A stretch of DNA of 64,000 bases from Bin5 sp965221345. Lineage in GTDB: Bacteria > Chloroflexota > Anaerolineae > Caldilineales > Caldilineaceae. Under the pieces are notes generated by a model that was given only the letters and a program-made list of their open reading frames with translations, was not told the origin of the DNA and made no database searches. The translations under genes and the position numbers were made by a program. This document shows positions 1-7,686 of the stretch, one piece after another (the stretch's first letter is position 1; every line of letters starts with the position of its first letter). The stretch covers positions 1,426,001 to 1,490,000 of the forward strand of contig CBDCSD010000001.1 in NCBI GenBank assembly GCA_965221345.1, in the 5' to 3' direction.

Positions 1-2
1 CG

Positions 3-3000
3 GCCCACATTGACGCCACGGCCACGGTCATGGATGTGAATCGTCAGGCGTGGAGTACCGGCGCTGGTTTTCTGCTTCATCCCGCTGACCGCTACATCGG
101 CCTGCGCACCGCCCGCTACTTTGTAGAGCAGGGCGAGCCGCTGTCGGTTGAAGTGGTCGTAACCGACATTGATGGCAATGCAATCGAGGGGCATGACGCG
201 GTTGTAAGGGCCGCCCTCCTGGATTGGGAATATCGCAATGGCGTGTGGAAGGAGGTCGAGAAAGAGGCCCAGGAATGCACTGTGAAGACGACCGCCGCGG
301 CCGGGCCCGATGACACAGAACTCGAGTTTGCCTCCTGCACATTTGACACGACCGTAGGAGGCGAGTACCGGATCACCGCGACCGTTGAAGATGGCGCCGG
401 CCGTCGCAACCAGACCGAACTCACCCGTTGGGTAAGCGGTGGTCTGCGCCCGCCAACCGGCAACCTACGGCGGGAAGATCTGCAACTCATACCGGATGGT
501 GAGGACTATGCCCCCGGCGAAAAGGCGCAAATCCTGGTACAGGCTCCCTTTTTCCCTGCAGAAGGCCTCCTGACCTTGCGACGGGACGGGCTCGTGTTCA
601 GTGAGCGGTTTACGATGGACGGGCCGACCCATACCTTGCAAGTGCTCATTGAGGAGAAATACATTCCCAACATTCACGTCCAAGTGGATCTGGTCGGGGC
701 AGCCGAGCGTGTGGACGACGCCGGCAACGCCATTCTTGGCGCGCCACTCCGCCCTGCCTACGCGCGCGGCAGGTTGAACCTCTCGATTCCACCTCTGAGT
801 CGCACACTGCGAGTGGATGCCACGCCTCGAGCCGACCGCTTGGAGCCGGGCGCAGAGACGACAATCGATGTGACGGTGCGGGACGCAGACGGCGCGCCTG
901 TAGCCGGCGCCGAATTTGCCGTCGTCGTCGTTGATGAAGCAATTCTGGCCCTGACCGGCTATCAGCTGATTGACCCTGTAAGTGTCTTCTACAGCGAGCG
1001 GCGTCGCGGCGTTGGCGATCACCACAATCGTGCCGATGTGCTGCTTGCGAGTCCACTGTCGTTGCAGGGAGTCACGCCGGCGCCGACGGGCACGCCGCAG
1101 CCCCAGCAGGCCCAACCCGAGTCAACGTCCAGGCAGGCCAGCTTCGGGATGGACACTAAGTCTGCGGCTTTGGCGCCAGCGGCCATGGCGATGGACGAAG
1201 AAATGGCCGAAGAGGCGAATACGGCTGGTAGCGATGGACAGTCGATCCGAGTTCGGCTGAACTATGATCCGCTGGCCCTCTTCGCGCCCGAGGTGCGTAC
1301 AGACGAGAACGGCCATGCCAGCGTCCAAGTCACGCTGCCGGACAATCTGACCCGCTACCGGGTGATGGTGGTGGCAGTCGCCGGAGGCCGCTTCTTTGGC
1401 GCCGGCGAATCCAGCCTCACCGCGAGGCTGCCGCTGATGGTGAGGCCCTCCGCTCCGCGTTTCCTGAATTTCGGCGACAGCTTTGAGCTGCCAGTCGTTC
1501 TGCAGAATCAGACCGACGAGGCGATGGAAACACATGCAATCGTCCGCGCGACAAACGCCGAAGTGATGACGGGGAGCGGATGGGAGGGCGCCGTCGGCTA
1601 CGCCGTGACGATTCCTGCCAACGACCGGGTTGAGGTTCGCTTCCCAACAACGACGGCCAGCGCCGGTACGGCTCGCTTCCAATTCGGCGCAATCGACGCC
1701 AACCAGCCGGCAATCGCCGACGCGGCCGAGATCAATCTGCCCGTGTTTACTCCCGCTACGACCGAAGCCTTTGCGGTCTACGGCGAAATCGACGACAGCG
1801 GCGCGGTCCTGCAACCCCTCCGGCCCCCAACCAACGCGGTTCCCAACTACGGCGGTTTGGAGGTGACGCTTTCCTCCACGGCTCTGCAAGCGTTGACAGA
1901 CGCCTTCATCTACCTCGTGCGCTACCCGTACGACTGCTCCGAGCAGATCGCTTCCCGTATACTAGGCGTTGCCGCGCTGCGGGATGTGTTAGCAGCGTTC
2001 GACGCCGAAGGCCTGCCGGCGCCAGACGAAATTGAGAGCACCATGGTACGCGATCTGCAGACCCTGGAGGCTTTACAGGACTACGGCGGCGGCTTCCCGA
2101 TCTGGCGACGAGGCGGTGACATTTGGCCCTACCACAGCGTGCATGTGGCCCATGCCCTGGCCCGCGCCCGTCTGAAAGGGTATGCCGTATCCGCTGAAAT
2201 GCTGAGCCGTTCCCTCGATTATCTTCGCAATATCGAGCAGCAGTTCCCTTCCTGGTACGGTGACAATGCCCGGCGGGCGCTTTCCTCCTATGCGTTGTAC
2301 GTTCGCAAATTGCTCAACGACGATGATCCCTCCAAGGCCCGCGCGCTGGTAAGGGAGCAGGGGCTGGAGAGCCTCTCCTTGGAGAGTGTCGGCTGGCTTC
2401 TCTTTGTATTGACCGACGATGCGGCCTCGCAAGCGACGGTTGTTGAGATGCGGCGTTTCCTCAACAATCGGGTGACCGAAACCGCCGGCGCCGCGACCGT
2501 TGCATCCGGCTACAGCGACGGCGACTACTTGCTGCTCCATTCCAGCCGCCGCGCCGACGCGGTCCTGTTGGAGGCACTCGTTGTCGATCAGCCGGACAGC
2601 GATCTGATCACCAAGCTGGTGCGGGGACTGCTGGGGCATCGTACCGCCGGACGCTGGGGCAATACCCAGGAAAACGTGTGGGTCCTGTTGGCGATGGACC
2701 GCTACTTCAGTCGGTTTGAGTCCCAAACGCCCGACTTTGTCGCCAGAATCTGGCTGGGCGAGCAGTACGCCGCCGGTCAGGCCTTTCAAGGGCGCTCTGC
2801 CGAAAATGTCAACCTTGACCTGCCTATGCAGTTCATCCAAGAAAGTGCGACAAACGCTGATGGCGATCTGTCTCTGATCCTCCAGAAGGAAGGGCAGGGC
2901 CGGCTCTATTACCGGCTGGGTCTACGCTATGCTCCCACGGACCTGAGCCTGGACCCGGCGGATCACGGCTTCACCGTCGAGCGCATCTACGAATCTGTGG

Positions 3001-3437
3001 ACGATCCTGGAGATGTAAGCCGCGATGAGGACGGCGTCTGGCACATTCGGGCCGGTGCCCGCGTCCGTGTCAAGCTGACGATGGCGGCTCCCTCGCGCCG
3101 CGTCCACGTAGCACTGGTGGACCCACTGCCGGCCGGCCTGGAAATCCTTAACCCGGAACTGGCCGTGACAGCCGAACTGCCGCTGGATCCGAACAGTTCA
3201 CTAGGCAGACGAAGGTGGCGGAGCAGCTGGTATCAACATCAGAACCTGCGCGACGAGCGGGCCGAGGCCTTCACTTCATACCTGTGGGCAGGTGTCTACG
3301 AATACACCTACCTGGCCAGAGCCACGACGCCCGGCGCCTTCGTAGCGCCCCCCGCCAAGGCAGAAGAAATGTACGCGCCGGAGACGTTCGGCCGGACGGG
3401 AACGGATTGGGTTGTTGTTGAGGAGCCTGAAGAGTAG
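3..3437 (+). CDS. alpha-2-macroglobulin family protein, 5' truncated by window edge
   Basis: The frame is open from the first bases (the first ATG is at 30), so the gene begins before the window. The visible 1,140 or so residues match the middle and C-terminal part of bacterial alpha-2-macroglobulins, large exported protease traps. Counting from the ATG at 30, macroglobulin-like beta domains come first. A low-complexity Pro/Gln/Ala/Met/Glu stretch at about 347-404 sits where the protease bait lies. The A2M domain follows (from about 410, with YDPLALFAPEV and a Pro-rich strand). The thioester motif CSEQ starts at Cys636 within an all-helical domain, so the trap should be covalent. The protein ends EEPEE without a C-terminal anchor; a signal peptide or lipobox would be outside the window. 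The family assignment is firm; the target proteases are unknown. Confidence 0.9.
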   Translation, partial: AHIDATATVMDVNRQAWSTGAGFLLHPADRYIGLRTARYFVEQGEPLSVEVVVTDIDGNAIEGHDAVVRAALLDWEYRNGVWKEVEKEAQECTVKTTAAAGPDDTELEFASCTFDTTVGGEYRITATVEDGAGRRNQTELTRWVSGGLRPPTGNLRREDLQLIPDGEDYAPGEKAQILVQAPFFPAEGLLTLRRDGLVFSERFTMDGPTHTLQVLIEEKYIPNIHVQVDLVGAAERVDDAGNAILGAPLRPAYARGRLNLSIPPLSRTLRVDATPRADRLEPGAETTIDVTVRDADGAPVAGAEFAVVVVDEAILALTGYQLIDPVSVFYSERRRGVGDHHNRADVLLASPLSLQGVTPAPTGTPQPQQAQPESTSRQASFGMDTKSAALAPAAMAMDEEMAEEANTAGSDGQSIRVRLNYDPLALFAPEVRTDENGHASVQVTLPDNLTRYRVMVVAVAGGRFFGAGESSLTARLPLMVRPSAPRFLNFGDSFELPVVLQNQTDEAMETHAIVRATNAEVMTGSGWEGAVGYAVTIPANDRVEVRFPTTTASAGTARFQFGAIDANQPAIADAAEINLPVFTPATTEAFAVYGEIDDSGAVLQPLRPPTNAVPNYGGLEVTLSSTALQALTDAFIYLVRYPYDCSEQIASRILGVAALRDVLAAFDAEGLPAPDEIESTMVRDLQTLEALQDYGGGFPIWRRGGDIWPYHSVHVAHALARARLKGYAVSAEMLSRSLDYLRNIEQQFPSWYGDNARRALSSYALYVRKLLNDDDPSKARALVREQGLESLSLESVGWLLFVLTDDAASQATVVEMRRFLNNRVTETAGAATVASGYSDGDYLLLHSSRRADAVLLEALVVDQPDSDLITKLVRGLLGHRTAGRWGNTQENVWVLLAMDRYFSRFESQTPDFVARIWLGEQYAAGQAFQGRSAENVNLDLPMQFIQESATNADGDLSLILQKEGQGRLYYRLGLRYAPTDLSLDPADHGFTVERIYESVDDPGDVSRDEDGVWHIRAGARVRVKLTMAAPSRRVHVALVDPLPAGLEILNPELAVTAELPLDPNSSLGRRRWRSSWYQHQNLRDERAEAFTSYLWAGVYEYTYLARATTPGAFVAPPAKAEEMYAPETFGRTGTDWVVVEEPEE

Positions 3438-3485
3438 GTGACGCCTGGGCTAATTCCGGCCCATGCACTATAGGCAGGAGAAGAG

Positions 3486-4202
3486 GTGACAAAAATGCCG
3501 CGCAAAAAAGCGACCAGAGGAAACTGCGTCTACTGTGGCAAGGAGTACACGCGGTGGGGCATGACTCGCCATCTGCAAACGTGTGCAGTACGGGCCAGCA
3601 CGTTTGAGACTGATGCCAAGAGGCCGGGGCGAGCGCAGGAGATCTGTCATTTGCTTGTGGAGGATGCTTGGTACAGCAACTACTGGCTGCACCTGGAGAT
3701 GTCTGGTCGGGCGACGCTGGACGAGTTAGATGAATACTTGCGCGTCATCTGGTTGGAGTGCTGCGGCCACCTCAGCCAGTTTCTCATCAACGGAATCTAT
3801 TATGAGAGAGAGCCTCAGGAAGAGTGGTCTATTGGCGAAACAAAGTCGTCAAACGCCCAAATTGGCAGCGTCCTTCGACCAGGGACCATAGCAGAGTACG
3901 AATATGACTTCGGCACCACTACCGAACTGAAGATTTCCGCCCAAACTGTCCGCTCAGGAAAATGGAGCGGCAAGCCCATCCGCCTGATGGCGCGCAACCA
4001 TCCACCCGAGACGCGCTGCATGGTCTGCGGCCAACAGGCCGAATGGATCTGCGCCGAGTGTCTATGGGAAGGCGAAGACTGCTTCTTGTGCGTTCAGCAT
4101 CTGGACAAGCATGAACATGACGATGAAATGACCCTACCAGTTGTGAACTCACCGCGTATAGGCATGTGCGCCTATTTTGGCCCTGCGGAGCCGCCCTATT
4201 GA
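3486..4202 (+). CDS. pRiA4b ORF-3-like domain protein with N- and C-terminal zinc-binding motifs
   Basis: The central part (about 50-150, LHLEMSGRATLDELDEYLR then PGTIAEYEYDFGTTTEL) matches the plasmid pRiA4b ORF-3-like family, whose biochemical role is not established. At the N-terminus CVYCGKEYTRWGMTRHLQTC has C2H2-finger spacing. The C-terminal part has CMVCG, CAEC and CFLCVQHLDKHEH, enough ligands for one or two further zinc sites. The GTG at 3486 is 5 nt after AGGAG; an ATG at 3495 is 8 nt after AGAGG, so either may start the protein. The 3' end overlaps the convergent nucleotidyltransferase gene by 7 nt. Nucleic-acid binding is inferred from the fingers only. Confidence 0.75.
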   Translation: MTKMPRKKATRGNCVYCGKEYTRWGMTRHLQTCAVRASTFETDAKRPGRAQEICHLLVEDAWYSNYWLHLEMSGRATLDELDEYLRVIWLECCGHLSQFLINGIYYEREPQEEWSIGETKSSNAQIGSVLRPGTIAEYEYDFGTTTELKISAQTVRSGKWSGKPIRLMARNHPPETRCMVCGQQAEWICAECLWEGEDCFLCVQHLDKHEHDDEMTLPVVNSPRIGMCAYFGPAEPPY

Positions 4203-5041
4203 CGATCTGATCGCGACATCTGTTCTTGGATTTCCTTCCAAATCTCGTTCAACTCCAGCCTGTCAATCCACTGCGTCAGATAGTCATGTTCCAAACTATC
4301 TTTTCCTACCATGGCGATGATGCTGCCAATGTCGCGGATATGTTTCGTCTGGCTGCTCAGACTGTAGTATTGTAGCTTATAGAGGATCAGATCCTCCGGC
4401 GAATGAACGTAGGCTTCACCGATATTCGGGCCGAAGTCGACCAAAAGGCGCCGCTGTAACGCGATTGCTCGCAGGGGATCGTCTGGCCGCAGCAAGAAAA
4501 TCTCCAGTTTATAGCCGGTCGGCATGTGGATGGCGTTGATCGGCAAGTCCGCAGGCGACATGTAGAGGTCGAGCATCACTTCCACCGGCGCCAACATCTC
4601 TCTGGCCCGCAGCGAATCGGAAAGACCTGCCATCTGCTCAAGAGGCAGGTCCACCACGACATCGAAATCCTGGGTAGTTCGAACTTCACCCCATCCCCAC
4701 ACGGCGACGGCTCCTCCCACCAAATATGTAACGTTCGACTCTTCCAACGCGTCAAGTACGTCTCGCATGAAATTGGCAAATTCAAGGTCTGGGTCTACCA
4801 TCTTCACTTCCTCTTTCCCGGCATTCGGCTGCCGAGCCAGTCCTAATGATGTACCAGGCGTAAGTTCGGGCCTGCGCGCGCGCATGCGATAGGATGCCAC
4901 TTCCTCCGCGATACGGATCATCGAAAGCCCTTTTTGCACTTGTTGCCCTGTTGATAGCCGCTGGTTCACAAGAATCTGCGCCCGATCGATATCCCTCAGC
5001 GCGCCAGCGATCTCCCGCTCCTGCTTGTCTGTGAGAGGCAT
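4196..5041 (-). CDS. AbiEii-type nucleotidyltransferase-fold protein
   Basis: Residues about 82-280 form a nucleotidyltransferase-like domain with VTYLVGGAVAVWGWG and RTTQDFDVVVD, the GG plus DxD-type arrangement of AbiEii/MNT relatives; such proteins often act as toxin or abortive-infection components. HSPEDLILYKLQYYS is the usual helix after the core. The first 80 residues are helical and not part of that domain. An in-frame ATG at 4799-4801 is preceded by AGAGGAAGTG, so a 201-residue product starting there is a real alternative and the upstream 80 codons may be a small antitoxin-like gene fused in frame. No classical AbiEi antitoxin gene lies beside it. The gene is convergent with the zinc protein. 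Confidence 0.7.
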   Translation of the reverse strand: MPLTDKQEREIAGALRDIDRAQILVNQRLSTGQQVQKGLSMIRIAEEVASYRMRARRPELTPGTSLGLARQPNAGKEEVKMVDPDLEFANFMRDVLDALEESNVTYLVGGAVAVWGWGEVRTTQDFDVVVDLPLEQMAGLSDSLRAREMLAPVEVMLDLYMSPADLPINAIHMPTGYKLEIFLLRPDDPLRAIALQRRLLVDFGPNIGEAYVHSPEDLILYKLQYYSLSSQTKHIRDIGSIIAMVGKDSLEHDYLTQWIDRLELNEIWKEIQEQMSRSDRQ

Positions 5042-5104
5042 AGCAGTAAACCCTACTCGTCGTGCAAAGCCACGAAAGTGTGGCCCAACAGGCTCAATGC
5101 CAGT

Positions 5105-6388
5105 TCATAAGTTCTCTGTCGAGTCATCCTGTGCTGCAGTCTGGGGCCGTTTCCAGTCGAGCCGCCCCAGGCGCACTACAACGCGCTGCATAATCGCCTG
5201 GGCGACCTCATCCTTGCTCATCAGCGGCCAAGCCTCGCGGTTGCCGTCACGCTCGAACAGGGTAACGCGGTTTGTGTCCACCGCGAAGCCGCTGTCGGGC
5301 GCGGTCACATCATTGAGGACGACCAGGTCGAGGTTCTTGCGCTCCAATTTATCGATGGCGTTGGCTTCCAGATCGTTCGTCTCAGCAGCAAAGCCGATGA
5401 CAAGCCGGGGGCCAGGCCCGCCCTTCCCCCGCTGCTGGCCGACCGTCTGCAGAATGTCTGGTGTCCTCTCGAGCGAAATGACCTGCGGTTGCGGCGATTT
5501 CTTCAGCTTGTGGTTGGAACTGCTGGTGGGGCGATAGTCGGCTACCGCTGCCGCTCCGATCAATACATCGGTCTGGGGCAGCTGTTCCATCACCGCCGAA
5601 TACATCTGGTGGGCGGTATGAACTGGCTCAAGCGTCACACCGCCGGGAGGATGAACGGCCAGGGGCGCGTGGACAAGAACCGTTTCTGCACCCAGATCAC
5701 GCGCCGCTCGTGCCAGCGCGGCCCCCATCTTCCCAGTAGAGTGGTTGCCCATGAAGCGCACCGGATCAATCGGCTCACGTGTGCCGCCGGCTGTGATCAC
5801 CACCCGCAGCCCGTCCAGGGGGCCGCCTCGTCCGATCACCTTACAGGCGACTTCAAAGATTTCCTCCGGCTCCGCGACCCGACCCTCCCCCACTTCGCCG
5901 GACGCCAGCCGTCCCTCCGCCGGGCCGATAAAGTCGACACCCCAATCGCGCAAGGTTTGGACATTGCGCATTGTGGCCGGGTGGGTCCACATATTGGTCT
6001 CCATGGCCGGCGCCAACAGCATCGGTCCCTTGTAGCTGAGCGCTGTGATGCTCAACAGATCGTCGCTCAAACCCAGGGCAAGGCGGGCGATCGTGTGTGC
6101 TGTAGCAGGCGCGATGATAAACAGGTCGGCGGCGTGCGCCAGCGCTACGTGGCCGATCCGCAAACGACCGGCGTCGTGCCAGAACTCGAATGTATCGGTC
6201 GCCACACTGCGCTGCGTGATAGCCTGAAAGGTCACCGGTGCGACGAACTTGGCAGCCGAGTGGGTCATTATCACGTCCACCAGCGCATTGGCCTGTGTAA
6301 AGCGGCTGGCCAGGGTCACCGACTTGTAGGCCGCGATGCCGCCGCTGATGCCGAGCACGATCCGTTTGCCAGAGAGAATCGGAGCCAT
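5105..6388 (-). CDS. coaBC: bifunctional phosphopantothenoylcysteine decarboxylase / phosphopantothenate-cysteine ligase
   Basis: This enzyme makes 4'-phosphopantetheine from phosphopantothenate and cysteine in coenzyme A synthesis. The N-terminal flavoprotein CoaC half shows GISGGIAAYKS, PATAHTIARLA and PAMETNMW. The C-terminal CoaB half shows GGTREPIDPVRF, HSTGKMG and NDVTAPDSGF. The open frame extends to 6439, but the ATG at 6388 (MAPILSGKRI) lies just after a GGAG site and gives the normal family N-terminus. The length of 427 residues is close to the usual 400-430. The flavin-domain and ligase motifs are intact. Confidence 0.95.
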   Translation of the reverse strand: MAPILSGKRIVLGISGGIAAYKSVTLASRFTQANALVDVIMTHSAAKFVAPVTFQAITQRSVATDTFEFWHDAGRLRIGHVALAHAADLFIIAPATAHTIARLALGLSDDLLSITALSYKGPMLLAPAMETNMWTHPATMRNVQTLRDWGVDFIGPAEGRLASGEVGEGRVAEPEEIFEVACKVIGRGGPLDGLRVVITAGGTREPIDPVRFMGNHSTGKMGAALARAARDLGAETVLVHAPLAVHPPGGVTLEPVHTAHQMYSAVMEQLPQTDVLIGAAAVADYRPTSSSNHKLKKSPQPQVISLERTPDILQTVGQQRGKGGPGPRLVIGFAAETNDLEANAIDKLERKNLDLVVLNDVTAPDSGFAVDTNRVTLFERDGNREAWPLMSKDEVAQAIMQRVVVRLGRLDWKRPQTAAQDDSTENL

Positions 6389-6448
6389 TTGGTAACTCCA
6401 CGTCAGGTCGATGTAGGAATGCGCGCCCACGCAGGGCAAAACCGAGAA

Positions 6449-7615
6449 TTAGGAATCGGCGATGCCGCCGTCGCGGTGGCGAGCCAGGTAGGATTGATAG
6501 GAGCTTCGCACGCTTTCCGAACTGAAGTCCGGCGCATGGCGGGCGCAAGCGGCCTCGTCCACTTCGACGCCCAGGCCCGGTTTGTCCGGTGGCAGAATAT
6601 GTCCGTCCACGACTGAAAGAGGTTCTAACACGAATTCGGTCATCGAAAGAGGCATATCATCAGGGTCGACCATCTCTTGAATAACGAAGTTGGGCGTAGT
6701 GAAATCTACCTGGACGCAGGCTGCAGTCGAGACTGGCCCATAGGGATTGTGGGGAGCGATGCCGGCGTAATACACTTCTCCCAGCGCGGCGATGCGGCGG
6801 ACCTCGCTGATGCCCCCGGCGTGGCAGTTGTCCGGCTGCAACAGGCTGGCCGCTCCGGTCTCGAGAATCTCGCGAAAGCCCCAGCGGGTAAAGAGACGCT
6901 CGCCTGTGGCAATGGGAATGCTGGTGGCGCCGGCTACTTGCGCCATGGCCGCCGGGTTCTCCGACTGCACCGGCTCCTCCATGAAAAACGGCTCATACGG
7001 CTCAAATCGTTGAGCATAGCGAATCGCCATCTGCGGCGTTACGCGCCCGTGCATATCCAACAGGATGTCCACGTCGTTGCCGACCGCTTCGCGCACAGCT
7101 CTCAGGCCGGCCTCGGCTTCATCCAAGACGCGCGGCCCATCCAGGATGTTGGTAATCGGCACAGGTACCGTTTTTACGGCGTTCCAACCTTTGGCAACTT
7201 TCGACAGTGCGCTCTCCGCCATTGCATCGGGCGTGTCGCCCCCGTAGTGTGTGTACATCCGTACACGATCCCGTACCTTGCCGCCGAGAAGCTCATAGAT
7301 CGGCTTGCCCGCTTCCTTGCCTTTGATGTCCCACAATGCTTGGTCGATTCCTGAGAGAGCGGACAGGCCGATGATTCCCTGCCGCCAGAACCCGCTGCGG
7401 TAGAGAACCTGCCAGCAGTGTTCCACTTCAAGAGGATTGAAGCCCAGGATCATCGGCTCCATATCCTGGACACAGCCGGCCACCGCGCGCGGCTTGCCTT
7501 CCACTGAAGCCTCTCCCCAGCCGACCAGCCCCTGTTGATCGGTCTCGACCTTGATAAAGACGAATGTGCGGCGCTCTCCCTGCGCGAAAATCGGTCGGAT
7601 GGCGGTTATCTTCAT
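6449..7615 (-). CDS. mandelate racemase / galactonate dehydratase-like enolase-superfamily enzyme
   Basis: A 388-residue enolase-superfamily enzyme with the N-terminal capping domain and a TIM barrel. Visible metal ligands are the Asp of ILLDMHGRV, the Glu of MEEPV and the Glu of IATGERLF; a catalytic His lies in IAPHNPYGP. The DMHGR and PHNPYGP context resembles D-galactonate dehydratase (DgoD) and related sugar-acid dehydratases, so the likely reaction is dehydration of an aldonate. The exact substrate cannot be read from sequence. AGGAAAG lies 6 nt before the ATG. It is transcribed in the same direction as coaBC and the tRNA nucleotidyltransferase, but the products do not share a pathway. 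Confidence 0.85.
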   Translation of the reverse strand: MKITAIRPIFAQGERRTFVFIKVETDQQGLVGWGEASVEGKPRAVAGCVQDMEPMILGFNPLEVEHCWQVLYRSGFWRQGIIGLSALSGIDQALWDIKGKEAGKPIYELLGGKVRDRVRMYTHYGGDTPDAMAESALSKVAKGWNAVKTVPVPITNILDGPRVLDEAEAGLRAVREAVGNDVDILLDMHGRVTPQMAIRYAQRFEPYEPFFMEEPVQSENPAAMAQVAGATSIPIATGERLFTRWGFREILETGAASLLQPDNCHAGGISEVRRIAALGEVYYAGIAPHNPYGPVSTAACVQVDFTTPNFVIQEMVDPDDMPLSMTEFVLEPLSVVDGHILPPDKPGLGVEVDEAACARHAPDFSSESVRSSYQSYLARHRDGGIADS

Positions 7616-7686
7616 CGTATCTTTCCTCGTATTGAATTGGAACGGAGCCCTTCTTACCCTGCAGGCCTGGCAGCGGCCTGCGCAAC

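Noticed and set aside
5489..6616. plus-strand ORF of 375 codons
   Set aside because: It is antisense to coaBC and the enolase-superfamily gene, His/Arg/Gly-rich, with no recognisable domain.
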